Source: Centrapalus pauciflorus (lineage: Eukaryota; Streptophyta; Magnoliopsida; Asterales; Asteraceae). Taken from it: 64,000 nt of DNA. The notes beneath the pieces are model-generated. The model did not search any database and had not been told where the DNA came from. It saw only the letters and a program-made list of their open reading frames with translations. Each line of letters begins with the position of its first letter. The first letter of the stretch is position 1. Positions 37,781 through 50,314 of this stretch are shown piece after piece. The stretch spans positions 310,001 through 374,000 of the forward strand of contig JAANYP010000760.1 of the NCBI GenBank assembly GCA_020465985.1, read 5' to 3'. A program made the translations under genes and the position numbers.

Positions 37781-39029
37781 AAAAATATCTATTTCGTATT
37801 GTAATTTCATTTTATTTCTATTATGTCATTTATCCTTATTTTTTATAATTGATAGTGAGCCTTTATTTCTATTACAAGTCATTTAGCAACTAAAAATATA
37901 CGTCAGATAACAACTTGGTTAAAATCTAACAAAAATTTGTTGACTGGACAACAATATTCTCACGTCAACATTTAATACATTTTATTTGATCTGAAGAATG
38001 TGTTACCTTTAATCGAAAAAAAATTAATGCGTTTCTTATATTAAATAAACAAAAGTGACAATAGGTTTTTTATGCAATTAACCATAGATAAATGACTAAT
38101 TTCATAGGATTAATACCTAAACAATTACATTTATCAAAATAATCTTTTAATAACTGCTTTTTTTTATGACTAATAAATACCTGAACGACTAAGATTATCA
38201 ATTAAATATTTGATTCATAAAAAAATTGTATTAAGAACAATTATAAATACATATTCAATGTAATATCTATCTATAATCTATATCTATATATAAATCTAAA
38301 AATACTATTAAATGGTTGTCACATGTCCACCCCCATTTAGTTTGTCACGTGTCAAAACTTCAGTTTGTCACATGTCATTACTAAAATTAAATTTGAATTA
38401 AAACCAAATCTAATTCAATCTATCATAATTTAATCTAATCTAATATATAATTAACTAAAATTTAATAAACTTAGTTTTTTTTATAATTATTTCATCTGTT
38501 TTTATAAATATTTATTCTTAGTTTTTTTTAAATTCAACCGTATATAGCCTAGTACTAATAAGAGAGTAACTATACTCATTTCTCGTAAAGTCACGTATCA
38601 TCACCATGAATCAATACATGACATTTATAGGTTTTACACACCTAAATTTCCATTTCCATTTGCATTTTCAAGAAATAGGCTAAGTCAAAATTTCTCATTT
38701 TTAATTATTTAACAGAAAGGGTTAAAATCTAGTGAAATCAGTAATCATAAGCTACCCATGTTTTATAAAATTTCATTTCATACAATAACAAAATAAGAAA
38801 CAAATCCAAGGTACAAAAATTACCTATCAATCATCTTTTGCTTTCATATGTATCTAACTTCTTTGCTATCAAACTATAATACCAGAAACGCAGAAAGTTA
38901 AGTAAACCAAAAATAGAAGAAAATAACTCAAGACTTAATTATTCATATTTCGCCCGAAATTCCTACGAAACAACCGAACAGAACAAGTAGCCGAACAAAA
39001 CCGTGTGTATCGAATGGACCGAACGTTTT
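37781..39029. other. Intergenic and 3' flank of the TMN gene
   Basis: AT-rich. A Helitron-like 5' motif (TCTATATATAAATC at about 38281) is followed by CATGTCC and CACGTGTC words, but no matching 3' hairpin was found. The 3' UTR of the minus-strand TMN gene should lie at about 38700-39029. Confidence 0.35.
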
Positions 39030-41003
39030 TCAATCGAGCTTTACTGACGAGAACAAGTAATGCACAAACCAGAAAGACGAAAGGAACCCAACGGTGCCAG
39101 TCGCTAGCATGATGGCCAGAACCATCAAGAGCGAGTAGCCCAAGTAGAGGGTAGCCGAGACTGGCCCGCTCAGGCTTTTTAGGTCAAAAACGAGGTAGTT
39201 TATCGAGTACAAGAAAATGTACAATGCAACGGAACCAGAAGCAAAGAAAGATTTCCACCACCACTTCCAGTCCTCGACGCAAAGATGCATGTATGTCAAA
39301 ACTAGTGAAACCTCAGCACAAACAACCACGAGAAGGATCAAAACGACGAAAAGGAACCCGAAAACGTAGTACACACGACCCATCCAGATGCTGGACATGA
39401 TGAAGAAAAGCTCGATGAAAAGGGTTCCGAATGGGAGAGTTCCTGCGCCTAAGACTAAAAGCCAAGATGGATATTTTTGAGGTGGGATTTCACGGGGTAT
39501 TTGATTGGTTCTAACGGGGTATTCGATATAAGGCGCCTTTGCACCAAAGTAACCGCCAACAAATGTTAAAGGAACGGAGATGCAAAACCATAGTAAAATG
39601 AGAACGACGAATAAGAAAAATGGGATAGCTCCGGTGCTGTGCGAACCCCATAAAAGGAAATTCAAAGTGAAGAGAATCAAGAACGCAATACCAGGGAAAA
39701 AGCAAGCGACTTTCCAAGAAACCGAGACCCATCCCTTATGATCGCCACAGAAGATCGTTCGCCACATACGTACAGCAACATAACCAGCTAGGATTCCAAG
39801 AATCATGTAAAAGATAAGCATACCAGTGATGAGGGTGCCCCGAGAAGCTGGGGACATGAACCCGAGAGCTGCAAACATGATGGTGACAACCGCCATTCCA
39901 AGAATCTGAACCCCGTCTCCTACCATAACACACAAAAGTGCAGGATTGCTGGGAGCACGAAAAACGTCAGCCACAACAAGCTTCCAACCAGACAACTCTT
40001 CGTTCATCTGGGCCTGAGCCTCCTTGTCTAGCTCCTCGTAATGTGTCAAATCCCGCCTAACTGTCCTCAAAAAGATCACGAGAACGATCCCAGCTAAGAA
40101 AGTGATAACCATAAGCGAGTTTAGGATCGAAAACCAATGTACTTTCGCTCCCTCCATTTTCAAGTAAGCATCCCATCTCGATGGCCACTTGATGTCACTC
40201 TCAACAAATGCAACCTCATAAGTAAACACAACAGGCTCATTTTCCTTAATAGCCATGTTGACAGTGTTATCCTCACAAGAAATCTTAGACGGATAGTTCT
40301 CGTAAGTTTTCAAATTCTTCAATGACTCGGCATTGTGTTTAACACTACACGGTGTCACCTCGAATCCTACAACCATATACCCCGGAACATCCGATTGCGA
40401 TTTTCCAACTGTCGGGATCACCTCAGCTGCATCCCCTGTACCCATTACATTAGCTACATTCGTCTCTTCGTACTTGTGAACCAAAACCTTAAACTTCAAG
40501 TGATTAAAAATGTAATATGCATCTTGAACCTTGATCCCGATCGGATACCCCGTCCACCTTATATAATAACTATCCCTCTTAGTATACCGAATGGCCGGCA
40601 AGTTATCAAGGATCACATTAACCTGATATATCTCATCGATCCTATTCGTTAACAGCTTATACTCCTCACCGGACAACGGTTTCGTCTGGCAAACAAAGAT
40701 CTCGCTCTCATTCGTGTACATCTTAAACTTATACGGCGAGTTTTCGATCCGGTCACCCATCAAAAGCTCACCAAGATTCTCAGCACTATCTTTTACACCT
40801 TCTGGGGGTTTACAGAAAGGTAAGCTATAGTAACTATATGGAATTTCAGTATCTATTGAAGTCAAGGAGTTGACTTTTACAGACAATTGATCTCCTACAA
40901 CATACTTATGAGGGTAACTACCAGGGAGATAAAATCCATGACCCAATTGAGATATCAAGCAGATCAACAAAACCCAGATCTTGAATTTATCGAAAAATTC
41001 CAT
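39030..41003 (-). CDS. TMN: Transmembrane nine superfamily protein (TMN/EMP70)
   Basis: One uninterrupted 657-codon frame, the usual length for plant TMN proteins; intronless coding regions are typical of one plant TMN clade. The N-terminus has a signal peptide (about residues 1-23, ending LGHGFYLPGSYP). A lumenal domain follows (about 24-290) with the EMP70 hallmarks PYSYYSLPFCKP and GDRIENSPY. Then come nine hydrophobic spans from about residue 293 to 650. The C-terminus SVKLD is the conserved KxD/E signal that binds COPI and holds these proteins in the Golgi. The family sorts membrane cargo in the endosome-Golgi system. The start at 41003 is the first ATG and leads directly into the signal peptide. 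The gene appears intact; TMN number within the family (7 to 9 type) is not certain. Confidence 0.97.
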   Translation of the reverse strand: MEFFDKFKIWVLLICLISQLGHGFYLPGSYPHKYVVGDQLSVKVNSLTSIDTEIPYSYYSLPFCKPPEGVKDSAENLGELLMGDRIENSPYKFKMYTNESEIFVCQTKPLSGEEYKLLTNRIDEIYQVNVILDNLPAIRYTKRDSYYIRWTGYPIGIKVQDAYYIFNHLKFKVLVHKYEETNVANVMGTGDAAEVIPTVGKSQSDVPGYMVVGFEVTPCSVKHNAESLKNLKTYENYPSKISCEDNTVNMAIKENEPVVFTYEVAFVESDIKWPSRWDAYLKMEGAKVHWFSILNSLMVITFLAGIVLVIFLRTVRRDLTHYEELDKEAQAQMNEELSGWKLVVADVFRAPSNPALLCVMVGDGVQILGMAVVTIMFAALGFMSPASRGTLITGMLIFYMILGILAGYVAVRMWRTIFCGDHKGWVSVSWKVACFFPGIAFLILFTLNFLLWGSHSTGAIPFFLFVVLILLWFCISVPLTFVGGYFGAKAPYIEYPVRTNQIPREIPPQKYPSWLLVLGAGTLPFGTLFIELFFIMSSIWMGRVYYVFGFLFVVLILLVVVCAEVSLVLTYMHLCVEDWKWWWKSFFASGSVALYIFLYSINYLVFDLKSLSGPVSATLYLGYSLLMVLAIMLATGTVGFLSSFWFVHYLFSSVKLD

Positions 41004-41025
41004 ATTGTGTGATCACCGTGTCAGA

Positions 41026-41237
41026 TCTGGAAAACCCAGATTGAGTATGAGCAATAATAAACAGTAAATTACAATTGGGATAAAGGGAAATTAAAAGGGT
41101 TTTTTTCTTTCGTTTCAGATCGGAAAAGTTTTGAATGGAATTGGTAAGTAATTAGCATGTAATCAAGAAAGTTTAATGATGAATTAAAAAGAGAAATGAA
41201 TGAATGTTACAAAAAGAAGGGAGATTGAAGTTACTGA
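41026..41237 (-). other. Possible 5' UTR intron of the TMN gene
   Basis: On the minus strand a donor-like AAGAAG|GTCAGT lies at 41237 and an acceptor-like TTTTCCAG|ATCTG at 41026, about 25 bases before the start codon. The stretch between is T-rich, as in plant introns. Leader introns are common in this family, but only transcript data can settle it. Confidence 0.4.
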
Positions 41238-41506
41238 CCTTCTTTATCAAGTGGAAATTAGGGCTTGTGAATTAGGGAAGAAGAGGGTCCGTCCTTCTTG
41301 CCGACCCGTCGGATTTTGGCCGTACTGTCTAGAGAAAATTAGCGATCTCCAGATTTATATATCGTCGGTCACACTCCATTAGTGTCTAGATATGACCAAT
41401 TGACCATTATACCCCTTGTAGTAATAGTAGAGTCTACATAAAGATGTTCGTCCCACTAATAGAATCGAAGCAAATAATTAACGAATATCATCCGTAACGA
41501 TAAAGA

Positions 41507-41730
41507 AAACCAACATGTTTTCAGATATTTTACGTTTTCGTCTTTTCATATTATTTTTTTTTTTCATTAAAGCTCTCAAGTTAATTTTTTCTTTTTGGTT
41601 TAGTGAAATTTAGACATTAAAAAATGATTTTTTAGTTTTCAAAACCCGGTTCACAAATTATAATCGGGGTTTAATGTCCAAATTTTACTAAACCAAAGAG
41701 GTTTTTTATGAAAAAAAAATAACATTTTCT
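41507..41730. mobile_element. Decayed MULE-type MITE (GAAAACCAACATG family)
   Basis: The left end AAAACCAACATGTTTTC and the CCCGGTT core match the elements at 23332 and 26837. The right end stops at TTTTTTATGAAAAAAAAATAAC without the terminal repeat, so part has been lost. It lies upstream of the TMN gene. Confidence 0.55.
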
Positions 41731-42131
41731 AATCTTGTCATGTAACATTCCAACAATCTAAACGCCACCTACATATTAAAAAAAAAAGTATAGAATATTA
41801 ACATCAACTGGCATGATCTTTTTATTAGATAAAAAAAGCAAATATCTTTAAGTTAACATGCATATAAGTGATTTTCATTAGCCTCGTATACTTCATTAAT
41901 TATTTTTAATACAACCTCACGTTACATTTATGTATTGTATAATGAACAACTTGTTGGAAAACAAAACAAAAATTTACAAAAGGAACTTTTGTGATTATGT
42001 TACTTAAACTTACTTTTCTTGAAAAAATAGTGAATTGAAAACTAATGTATATAACATATAAGTAATTTTCTTGAAAAAAGAGTGAACATAAAAATTGAAC
42101 ACTAGTGTGTACACACATATAAAAAACATTT
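41731..42131. other. AT-rich intergenic, nothing recognised
   Basis: No frame with coding character. TTTCTTGAAAAAA words repeat at about 42015 and 42068. Confidence 0.4.
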
Positions 42132-42482
42132 TATATGGTTCGAGAGAGTACCACCCATTATGCAGCACATCAGAAGATACCACATTTAAAAAACATTTTA
42201 AATTTTTTTTCCATAAACATGTTTTAATTAACATTATGAAAATCATACGTAAATTTCACATACATTCACATCTCATAACTTATAAAAAATGATGTGAACA
42301 CACACTTACATAATTGTGCATATATGTGAACTTGCATTTATGTGATGCGTGATTTCATGCAATTAGAGTATTCGAATTTGCGTGAAATTGATATATCATC
42401 TGTGTAATGTTAATTAAAACATGTTTATGAAAAATATTTATTTTTAAGGGTGTTACCTTCAGTATTCACTTGAACCTAAATA
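42132..42482. mobile_element. MITE of the GGTTCGAGAGAGTACCACC family
   Basis: Left end TATGGTTCGAGAGAGTACC, right end TTCACTTGAACCTAAAT. The interior matches the copy at 44333-44713 (AACATGTTTTAATTAACATT, CACATACATTCACATCTC). It is followed at once by (CT)n and (TA)n microsatellites. Confidence 0.65.
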
Positions 42483-42502
42483 TCTCTCTCTCTCTCTCTC
42501 TC

Positions 42503-42555
<53 letters not shown>
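42483..42555. repeat. (CT)n then (TA)n microsatellite
   Basis: CT repeat at 42483-42503 followed by TA repeat to 42555, with one interruption (TATACATA). Confidence 0.95.
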
Positions 42556-42558
<3 letters not shown>

Positions 42559-43499
42559 TCAAAATATCTCTTTCTCATTTTATAAATTGAAGTACTTTAG
42601 ATCTATACATTTATTTTCTAAGTTTTGATTTCTTTAGATAATTTATTATTGATTATAACTATTTGTAATAAAATATATATTTATTATATGTTATAGAAAA
42701 TACTTATATAAATATATCTAAGAACAAAATTACCCCTTTTTTTGGACATAAAAAAATCACGTCATTGTTACTAACGATTTAAATCACTTTTAAAATTAAC
42801 CTTGTTTTCTCCCCATATTGCACCGTAATGCATTTTAAAATGTAATTATTTAACAAATAGCATGCAGACGTGTAGTGTATTTTGGGTTTTTAATTATTTA
42901 ATAAACTCTATTTTAATTAATTAATTTATTTATAAAAGGCAACATAAAGAATTCATCTTTGCAATTTTAATTTAAGAATGACCTGAGTAATTAAAATTAC
43001 ATTGATAAAATGATAATATGAGATAAAAATATATATTTTTAATTATATTAAGTTTATCATGATACATTATTAATAATTATTAACATAACATAAAACAGGC
43101 TTGTTATATTGGGATTATGATGGAAAAGCTTTATTAAGTTATAAATTTATTATATCTTGATTGAATTAAAATTTAAAGTAGTGGTAAATATAAAAGATTT
43201 GACACAAAAACTTTATAAAAGAAATGAAAATGATATGGATCTGATATAAAAAAATTCAAAATAATTTAACTTTAAGTTAACATGCATGCATAAAATTGGT
43301 GAACTTACCGACCCATCAACCCGATTTGAATTATTGATCCGAGATCCAATTTCTAGTGAACTGAGAGGGAGAGCACTCATGTTCCACGTCGTATATACAT
43401 GGAATAAAATGAAACATTTATAATTTATTCAAAGATTCCATGTATTAATTAGGGATTATTTTGTCAATTGTCATCTACCTTATTTCATATTTACGAATC
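42556..43499. other. AT-rich intergenic, nothing recognised
   Basis: Only short chance frames. No repeat ends or RNA gene seen. Confidence 0.4.
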
Positions 43500-43520
43500 T
43501 ATATATATATATATATATAT

Positions 43521-44256
43521 AGGGTCAGGATCAATGGGGTACCATGTTAGACTGGGGAACCGAAGTCCACCCATGTTTGGTTATAAGTTTAAAAGGGTAA
43601 TATAGTCAAATAGATTTATATTAAATAATAGATGACACTAATAATATAATAGTTCCTTTAATTATAAAGATTTACTTCCATAACATATCTATAATAAATT
43701 TTAAAATGAGTTTTAATGAAAATGTTCAATTGGATTCGACAATGGGTATTAGTGAACATGTTCAATCGGATTCGACAATAAGTTTTAGTGCACATGTTCA
43801 ATTGGATTCGACAATGGGTTTTGATTAAACATGTTCAACCGGATGTATCAAATAAAAATATTTATTATTTTCTTCAAACCGTTCGTGAATGTTCAATTTC
43901 ATTTACACGTTATTGGACATGTGTAGTTGGAGTTTTTTTTTTTTTTTTGTCGATGTTAAACGTTTGTTGATAAACCAATATTGATGGTATTGAACATGTT
44001 CAATCGTGGTTTATGAAGTGTCATTATTGCACATGTTCAGTATGAGTGTAATATATGATATTAACTAAAATAGAGATTTTCATGGGATACACAGAATCTT
44101 TGATTCTAATTTAAATTTTTTTAATACCATTTTTACCCCCAACATTAATTAATGTGGGAAAGAATTTTAGATAAACTTTATATTATATTTTAATGATAAA
44201 TGATTGGCTATAAATGGTTCCCCGGTACCCCAGTCTAACATGGTATCCCATTGATC

Positions 44257-44261
<5 letters not shown>
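43521..44261. mobile_element. 741-bp TIR element between (TA)n tracts
   Basis: Left AGGGTCAGGATCAATGGGG, then TACCATGTTAGACTGGGG. The right side reads the inverse (CCCCAGTCTAACATGGTA, then CCATTGATCTTGA). (TA)n lies on both sides (43500-43520 and 44262-44331), so the target was probably a TA repeat and any duplication is hidden. It contains 36-bp tandem units at 43722-43830. Confidence 0.7.
43722..43840. repeat. Three 36-bp tandem units plus a partial fourth
   Basis: ATGTTCAAT begins at 43722, 43758 and 43794 with GGATTCGACAATRRGT following each. A variant ATGTTCAACCGGA is at 43831. GAACATGTTC palindromes sit at the unit joints. Confidence 0.85.

Positions 44262-44331
<70 letters not shown>
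44262..44331. repeat. (AT)n microsatellite
   Basis: About 35 uninterrupted AT units lying exactly between two TIR elements. Open frames that read Ile-Tyr repeats through it are artefacts. Confidence 0.98.
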
Positions 44332-44335
<4 letters not shown>

Positions 44336-44713
44336 ATGGTTCGAGAGAGTACCACCCAAATGCAGCGCACCAGAAGGTACCACCTTTAAAAAAAAAATTT
44401 TAACATTTTTTTTCATAAACATGTTTTAATTAACATTATGAAGATCGTATGTAAATTTCACATACATTCACATCTCCTAGCTTCTAAAAAATGATGTGAA
44501 CACACACTTACATAATTTTGAAGACATGTGAACATGCATTCATGTGATGTGTGTTTTCATGCACTTAGAGTGTTCGGATTTGCGTCAAATTCACATATGA
44601 TCTGTGTAATATTAATTAAAACATGTTCATGAAAAAAAATTCAAAAAAAATTACTTTTAAGGGTGGTACCTTCTGGTGCGCTGCATTAGAGGTGGTACTC
44701 ATTTGAACCTAAA
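44332..44713. mobile_element. MITE of the GGTTCGAGAGAGTACCACC family, between (TA)n tracts
   Basis: Left ATATGGTTCGAGAGAGTACC and a mirrored right GGTACTCATTTGAACCTAAAT. The blocks GCAGCGCACCAGAAGGTACCACC and GGTGGTACC, TTCTGGTGCGCTGC mirror each other. (TA)n flanks both sides. A second copy is at 42132-42482. Confidence 0.75.
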
Positions 44714-45585
<872 letters not shown>

Positions 45586-47938
45586 TGATATAATATTATG
45601 TCACATGGAAATTAATAGCTTTATATTTTGACATAATAAATAGATCCTTTAAATATGTTTTCCCCATTTTTTTAATACTGAAAAATGTCAAACCAATAAA
45701 GTAGAATGACAGTTGAATTTAAATGAAAGAATTAACACATAACACATTCTTCAAAAATATATATTTTTTTATTTTGGGTTGAACCAAATCGGCCAAAATA
45801 TGTTTTTTAGTTTGTTTGATGGAAAAAGATTCGTTTTTCAAATTTATGAATTTTGATTACCAAATTGTGACATGATATTTGTGAATGTGATGATTATGTG
45901 TAAGTTTTTTAATTAATAATGTTACAAATATTTAATAATAAATTACTTATTTATTAAATTATATTTAAAAAGTAGAATGTTACCTTTTCATGTTTTTGAT
46001 GATGTACTTGATTTTCCTGATATTTAAAACAAATCAAATGTCAAAAAAGAATTGACCTTAAAAAAGTTGATATTTCATATTTTAATGTGATTTTTTTTCC
46101 ACAAAATAACAACCTATTAATTTCACAATATTTATTTTATTATAATAATTTACTTTAAGTTCTATCTTATTATGATATCATACAAACTAATTTTTTCTTG
46201 ATTAAACATCAAACTTATCAATATAAAATCAAAATCATAATAAGTTACTTGATAAATAGGCAACTGGTTACGTTTCTTCTGAAATTCCAATTAGTAGTGG
46301 GAGGAGTGGCTAATCGCCATGATCTTATTGGAGTGGCGAAGGAGATGGTGCAAAGTTGTTTAAACATATTGCATGTTTATTTTCTCAAAAAAGATAGAGA
46401 TGTCGATCATTGAAACTATATTAATAGACCGTGTAACTCACAATCATACAAGATTGCAATGCTTATCCAAAAATGGGTTACACATTCTATTAATATAGGG
46501 GACTAGTTGCGTATTGCGGTGTCAAAGTCAGATGAGATTCCAAACAATCACTTTAAGAGGTTCCAAGTAACCGATTTTCCTTTCGATTATATAAAATAAA
46601 CTATATTCTTTGCGAAGAGCAATTTTATTTATACAATGTAATAATAAGAATAAACTTAAAGAGTATAATGTTATGATAAAAAATTTTGTTAAGTAAATTG
46701 TTTTTTATGTAGAAAATTCTATTACAGTATATATTATTGGGTTGATAGTCCATCAATACCCAACTTCTGTAAGGCCCAATTGATTATCAAATAGTACCCT
46801 ACGTATCAACTATCTTTAAAATGCCTAAAAAATTATGTTTGATATTTCATAATTTTTATGGCTAATTTTACCTTCAAAAAATACTTGTAAATGGTAGTAT
46901 GTACAATACTTTGAATTTTGAAAGCAAGTTACTTTTATAAAAGATTAATATTGACATGAATGACTAATTAACATTATGCTATTCTTTTTTATGAATTTTA
47001 TACCTTTAATATAAGTCAAATCAAACTTGAAATTGATTTCATATAACATAGAACAAATGTTATATGTTTAGTAGTAGCATGCATCATAATTATACTATTC
47101 AAGAATCTACGAAAATGGTATACCCATATATTTGTCTATGAAAAACTTAAGTTTCAATTCAGATAGCTTCGGATTGGTGAAATGTATTTTCGTATGTGAA
47201 GGACTTGAGCTTTCAAATAAGTAAGGTCCAAACCAAGGTCTTGAAGAAAAAGCTATGCATCTCCGAAGGAAGAAAAGACATTAGTGCATCGACATAATTA
47301 TTAAAAAAAAAAAAAAGAAATGTCATGCCGTTATAATATTAACAATTATACTTTTTAAGTGGTTTTAATTGTAAGTAGTTTTTGATTCTATTCACAGTTC
47401 TGTCAAACCAAATAGGTTTTAAACCGAACCGGACCTTTTTCAGATATATAATATTGCATTTTGTGGTCTTAGTTCAGTCAACTACTCACTAATTGCTAGC
47501 TTCAAATGCAAATTTGGTGATTAATTTCAATAAATGATAGGTTTTGTATGAAAAGTAAATAATATTTATGTTAGGTGGTAGCAGTTGTTGACCAATTTCA
47601 CTTCATTTTTTATCCCACAAAGATGGATGTTGCTTAAACATTAAAACATGCTTAATTTCCAACAAATTGTAACTAATCACCACCTTGCCCTTAAGTTAAC
47701 CTATGCCTAACTTTTTGGGTCAAATTAATAATTGCTAAACCCAATATTTCTTCTTTGAAATTATTCACAACTATATAATATAACCGACTTTCACTAACAA
47801 ATATTTCCATCAAAATAATCATCAAAAACCATTTATTGACTAACATTTCAAACGATTTACCCATACACTTAAGAAGATTTCGATTTTATGTTATTGAGTT
47901 TTATCTTTTATAGACTCACTAGTTTATGATCCACATAT
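45586..47938. other. Intergenic, nothing firm
   Basis: AT-rich. A 71-codon plus frame at 46198-46413 reads VVGGVANRHDLIGVAKEM in a GC-richer patch, which could be a relic of a coding sequence, but no family was recognised and no start or splice context supports it. Confidence 0.35.
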
Positions 47939-48400
47939 TAAGTGGATGTTTAAAAAAAAAACTTATATGTAAACATAATGTATATATATTTTATTACATG
48001 AAATAAAATGTTATGAAATATGTCTTTTAAATAAAAGTTTTTTTTTATGATTTTAAAATGTTATGAAATATGTCTTTTGTTAGAATTGATTTTAAAATTT
48101 TTTTATATTAGATTTAAATTTAGAAAGATATGATTTTCATATTAGTTGTTTTTCCTGGAATATATTGATCACGTTTAAATTGCTGATGATGACATATGAC
48201 ATCATGAAAAATTAGTAAAGTTATTCATTTGCTTTGATTTATAAATAGGATTAATACATGTAACATTTAATTTAAAATTTAAAAATAAAATATTGGTTTA
48301 TAAATCAATTATATAATTAAAGATAAAACATTTTAGTTAAATTAGGAAGTATTTAAAATTATTTAATAATATTTGTAATCTTTTAGTTTCTTTATAAATC
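47939..48400 (-). mobile_element. Helitron 3' end (minus), 5' end unclear
   Basis: On the minus strand a hairpin (ATCCACTTAATATGTGGAT, about 47949-47967) is followed by CTAG at 47942-47939 and host T. A new hairpin-type end starts near 48409, so the 5' end should lie between them but has decayed. Confidence 0.5.
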
Positions 48401-48750
48401 AACTTTTATTACCCACGTAATACGTGAATATTTTTAAAAAATATTTATATAAAACGTATATATGTAAAAATTAAAATGCACACTTATTAATTATTTAAAA
48501 TAATATAAGATCGAATACTATTATAATTTTTTATAACTATTATTTTCTAATAAAATTTTATATTTATTTAATTACAATATTAAAATAATAAAATGTAAAT
48601 GTTTAAATTAAATTTTAGGTAATATTATTTGTTACGATTATTCATTTTATGGTATTTAATGATAATTTAACTTTATGATATAAATTAATTTTATTATACG
48701 ATATTCGATAATAAAAATTTTTTTAAATGTAATAAATTCAATTGGTTGAT

Positions 48751-49768
48751 TGTGAATTCATATTTCTAGCAATTCATTCAACATTAAATAATTCATATGA
48801 ACAATTATCAATCCAACACATTATATTGAATATTAAAGAGAGAAATATTACATTGATGTTCTTGGTGACTTGCACAACACTTTTTCTCTCTATCAATCAG
48901 ATCCGTATGTGTGTATGTGTATTTGTGTAATCTGAGATTCATGGCAGCATGCGTAGCATACATTTCTATTTATACACAATACACAAGTATTGTGTATTTA
49001 CACATATAACCCCTAATCTATTGAGTATTTACAATTATATACAATATAATTGTTTCATCTCTATTATTTATTCCCAACATTCTCCCCCTTAGAGATGAAC
49101 ACAATTATTAAAGTAATATTCATTTCAGCTCTACAAATATTGTCCCTAACAATCTCCCCCTTAGAGATGAAATCAATTTTCTGATAAAAGATCATTTCAT
49201 GGACTTTTTCGTGAATATTCTTTTATTCTCTGATCTCTGAATCTTCTTCTTTTCTTTATTTGACTCTCTCTGATCTTCACATATCTTCTTCTCTGAACTT
49301 CTCTTTTCTTGTATTTTCTTGTAAGTACACTCCCCCTTGAATCATGAATAACTTTTTAATTCTCTCCCTTGATCAATTCATTTGATATGATGTAGCATTT
49401 GTCTTCAGTTGACTTCAATCTACTCAACTGTTGTCTCTGAACTTTAGTTTTTCTCCCCCTCATGATGATTATAAGAATTATGAAAATCATGCAAAATTTT
49501 CAGAGACATTAATTAATTGAAGTTTAAAGTAGCAGAAATACAACAACAATTACAATTTCAAAATATTTCAAATTGACTTTCTCCCTCTCAAACTGATATC
49601 CTCTCCCCCTATACAAAACCAACCTAACTCACTCTTCCTCAAAAATTTCACTCCCCCTCGAATTGATACTTTAGCTTTTCAGAATAAAAACAAAGCTTTT
49701 CAACTTTGGGGAAAATGAATATATTATATACAATATAATTGTTTCATCTCTATTATTTATTCCCAACA
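48751..49768 (-). mobile_element. Internally deleted LTR (Copia-like) retrotransposon
   Basis: The 3' LTR (48751-49079 in plus coordinates, 329 bp) reads TGTTGGGAATAAATAATAGA on the minus strand and ends GAATTCACA. A polypurine tract (AAGGGGGAGAA) lies directly before it. The 5' LTR survives only as its first 45 bp (49724-49768). TTGAT flanks both sides (48746-48750 and 49769-49773), the usual 5-bp duplication. All of gag-pol is gone; only about 640 bp of the internal 3' part remain. A TATA-like TGTATAAATAG lies in the LTR. Confidence 0.85.
49082..49665 (-). repeat. Array of six CTCCCCCT motifs (polypurine-tract-like)
   Basis: CTCCCCCT occurs at about 49083, 49156, 49331, 49453, 49601 and 49652 in the plus sequence, so AGGGGGAG on the coding strand of the LTR element. 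The first two share the longer CTCCCCCTTAGAGATGAA. The copy next to the LTR is the functional-looking tract. Arrays of extra polypurine tracts upstream of the 3' LTR are described for Sireviruses (Copia). Confidence 0.75.
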
Positions 49769-49939
49769 TTGATTCTAATGAATATATTAGGAAATAAATC
49801 AAAAATTGTTTTACTTAAATGAAAACCAATTAAATTGTTTGTATTGATTTGTTAATTTTGGAAAAAGAGCGGAAAATAAAAAAATTGATGAAATGATAGA
49901 ATGACATGTGGCATGTAAGTATTTTGCTTTATTAATATA

Positions 49940-49981
49940 CTAGTTTATTACCCATGTAATACATGGGTTAATTTTAGAAAT

Positions 49982-50049
<68 letters not shown>

Positions 50050-50246
50050 ATTATATGAATAATAGAGTTTGCTTAATTTTAGTTAGTTAGTTATTAAATT
50101 AATCCATACTAGATTAAATAAATTTGATTTGCTTTAAAATTTAAAAATTAAATCAGTAAATGACGTGGCAAAAGGAGAGAACTACATGTGGCAAATTAAA
50201 TGAGAGCATGTCATGTGACATTTAATTACTCTTATAATAGTATAGA
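49940..50246 (-). mobile_element. Complete 307-bp non-autonomous Helitron
   Basis: Minus strand: host A (50247 in plus is T), then TCTATACTATTATAAGAG. At the far end a hairpin of ACCCATGTATTACATGGGT is followed by AATAAA and CTAG (49943-49940) and host T. Both ends and the A|T target site are intact. The body holds a (TA)n run (49984-50046) and no ORF. Confidence 0.85.
49984..50046. repeat. (TA)n microsatellite within the small Helitron
   Basis: About 31 TA units starting 24 bp inside the hairpin of the Helitron 3' end. Confidence 0.98.
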
Positions 50247-50314
50247 TAGATATTGATTGGACTATTAATTAATAAACTAAGACTATTGGGTTTTAGGGTT
50301 TGATTGTACCCTAA

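Larger units (their letters stand above)
48404..49938 (-). mobile_element. Degenerate Helitron interrupted by a Copia-like element
   Basis: A hairpin (TTACCCACGTAATACGTGAA, about 48409-48428) without a clean CTAG marks the 3' side on the minus strand. The other side reads GACATGTGGCATGTAAG and TTGCTTTATTAATA before the next CTAG at 49940. These words also close the 307-bp Helitron. The LTR element at 48751-49768 is inserted in between. Confidence 0.45.

Noticed and set aside
40137..40652. Plus-strand frames of 62 and 105 codons
   Set aside because: They are antisense shadows of the TMN coding exon, which has clear family motifs on the minus strand.
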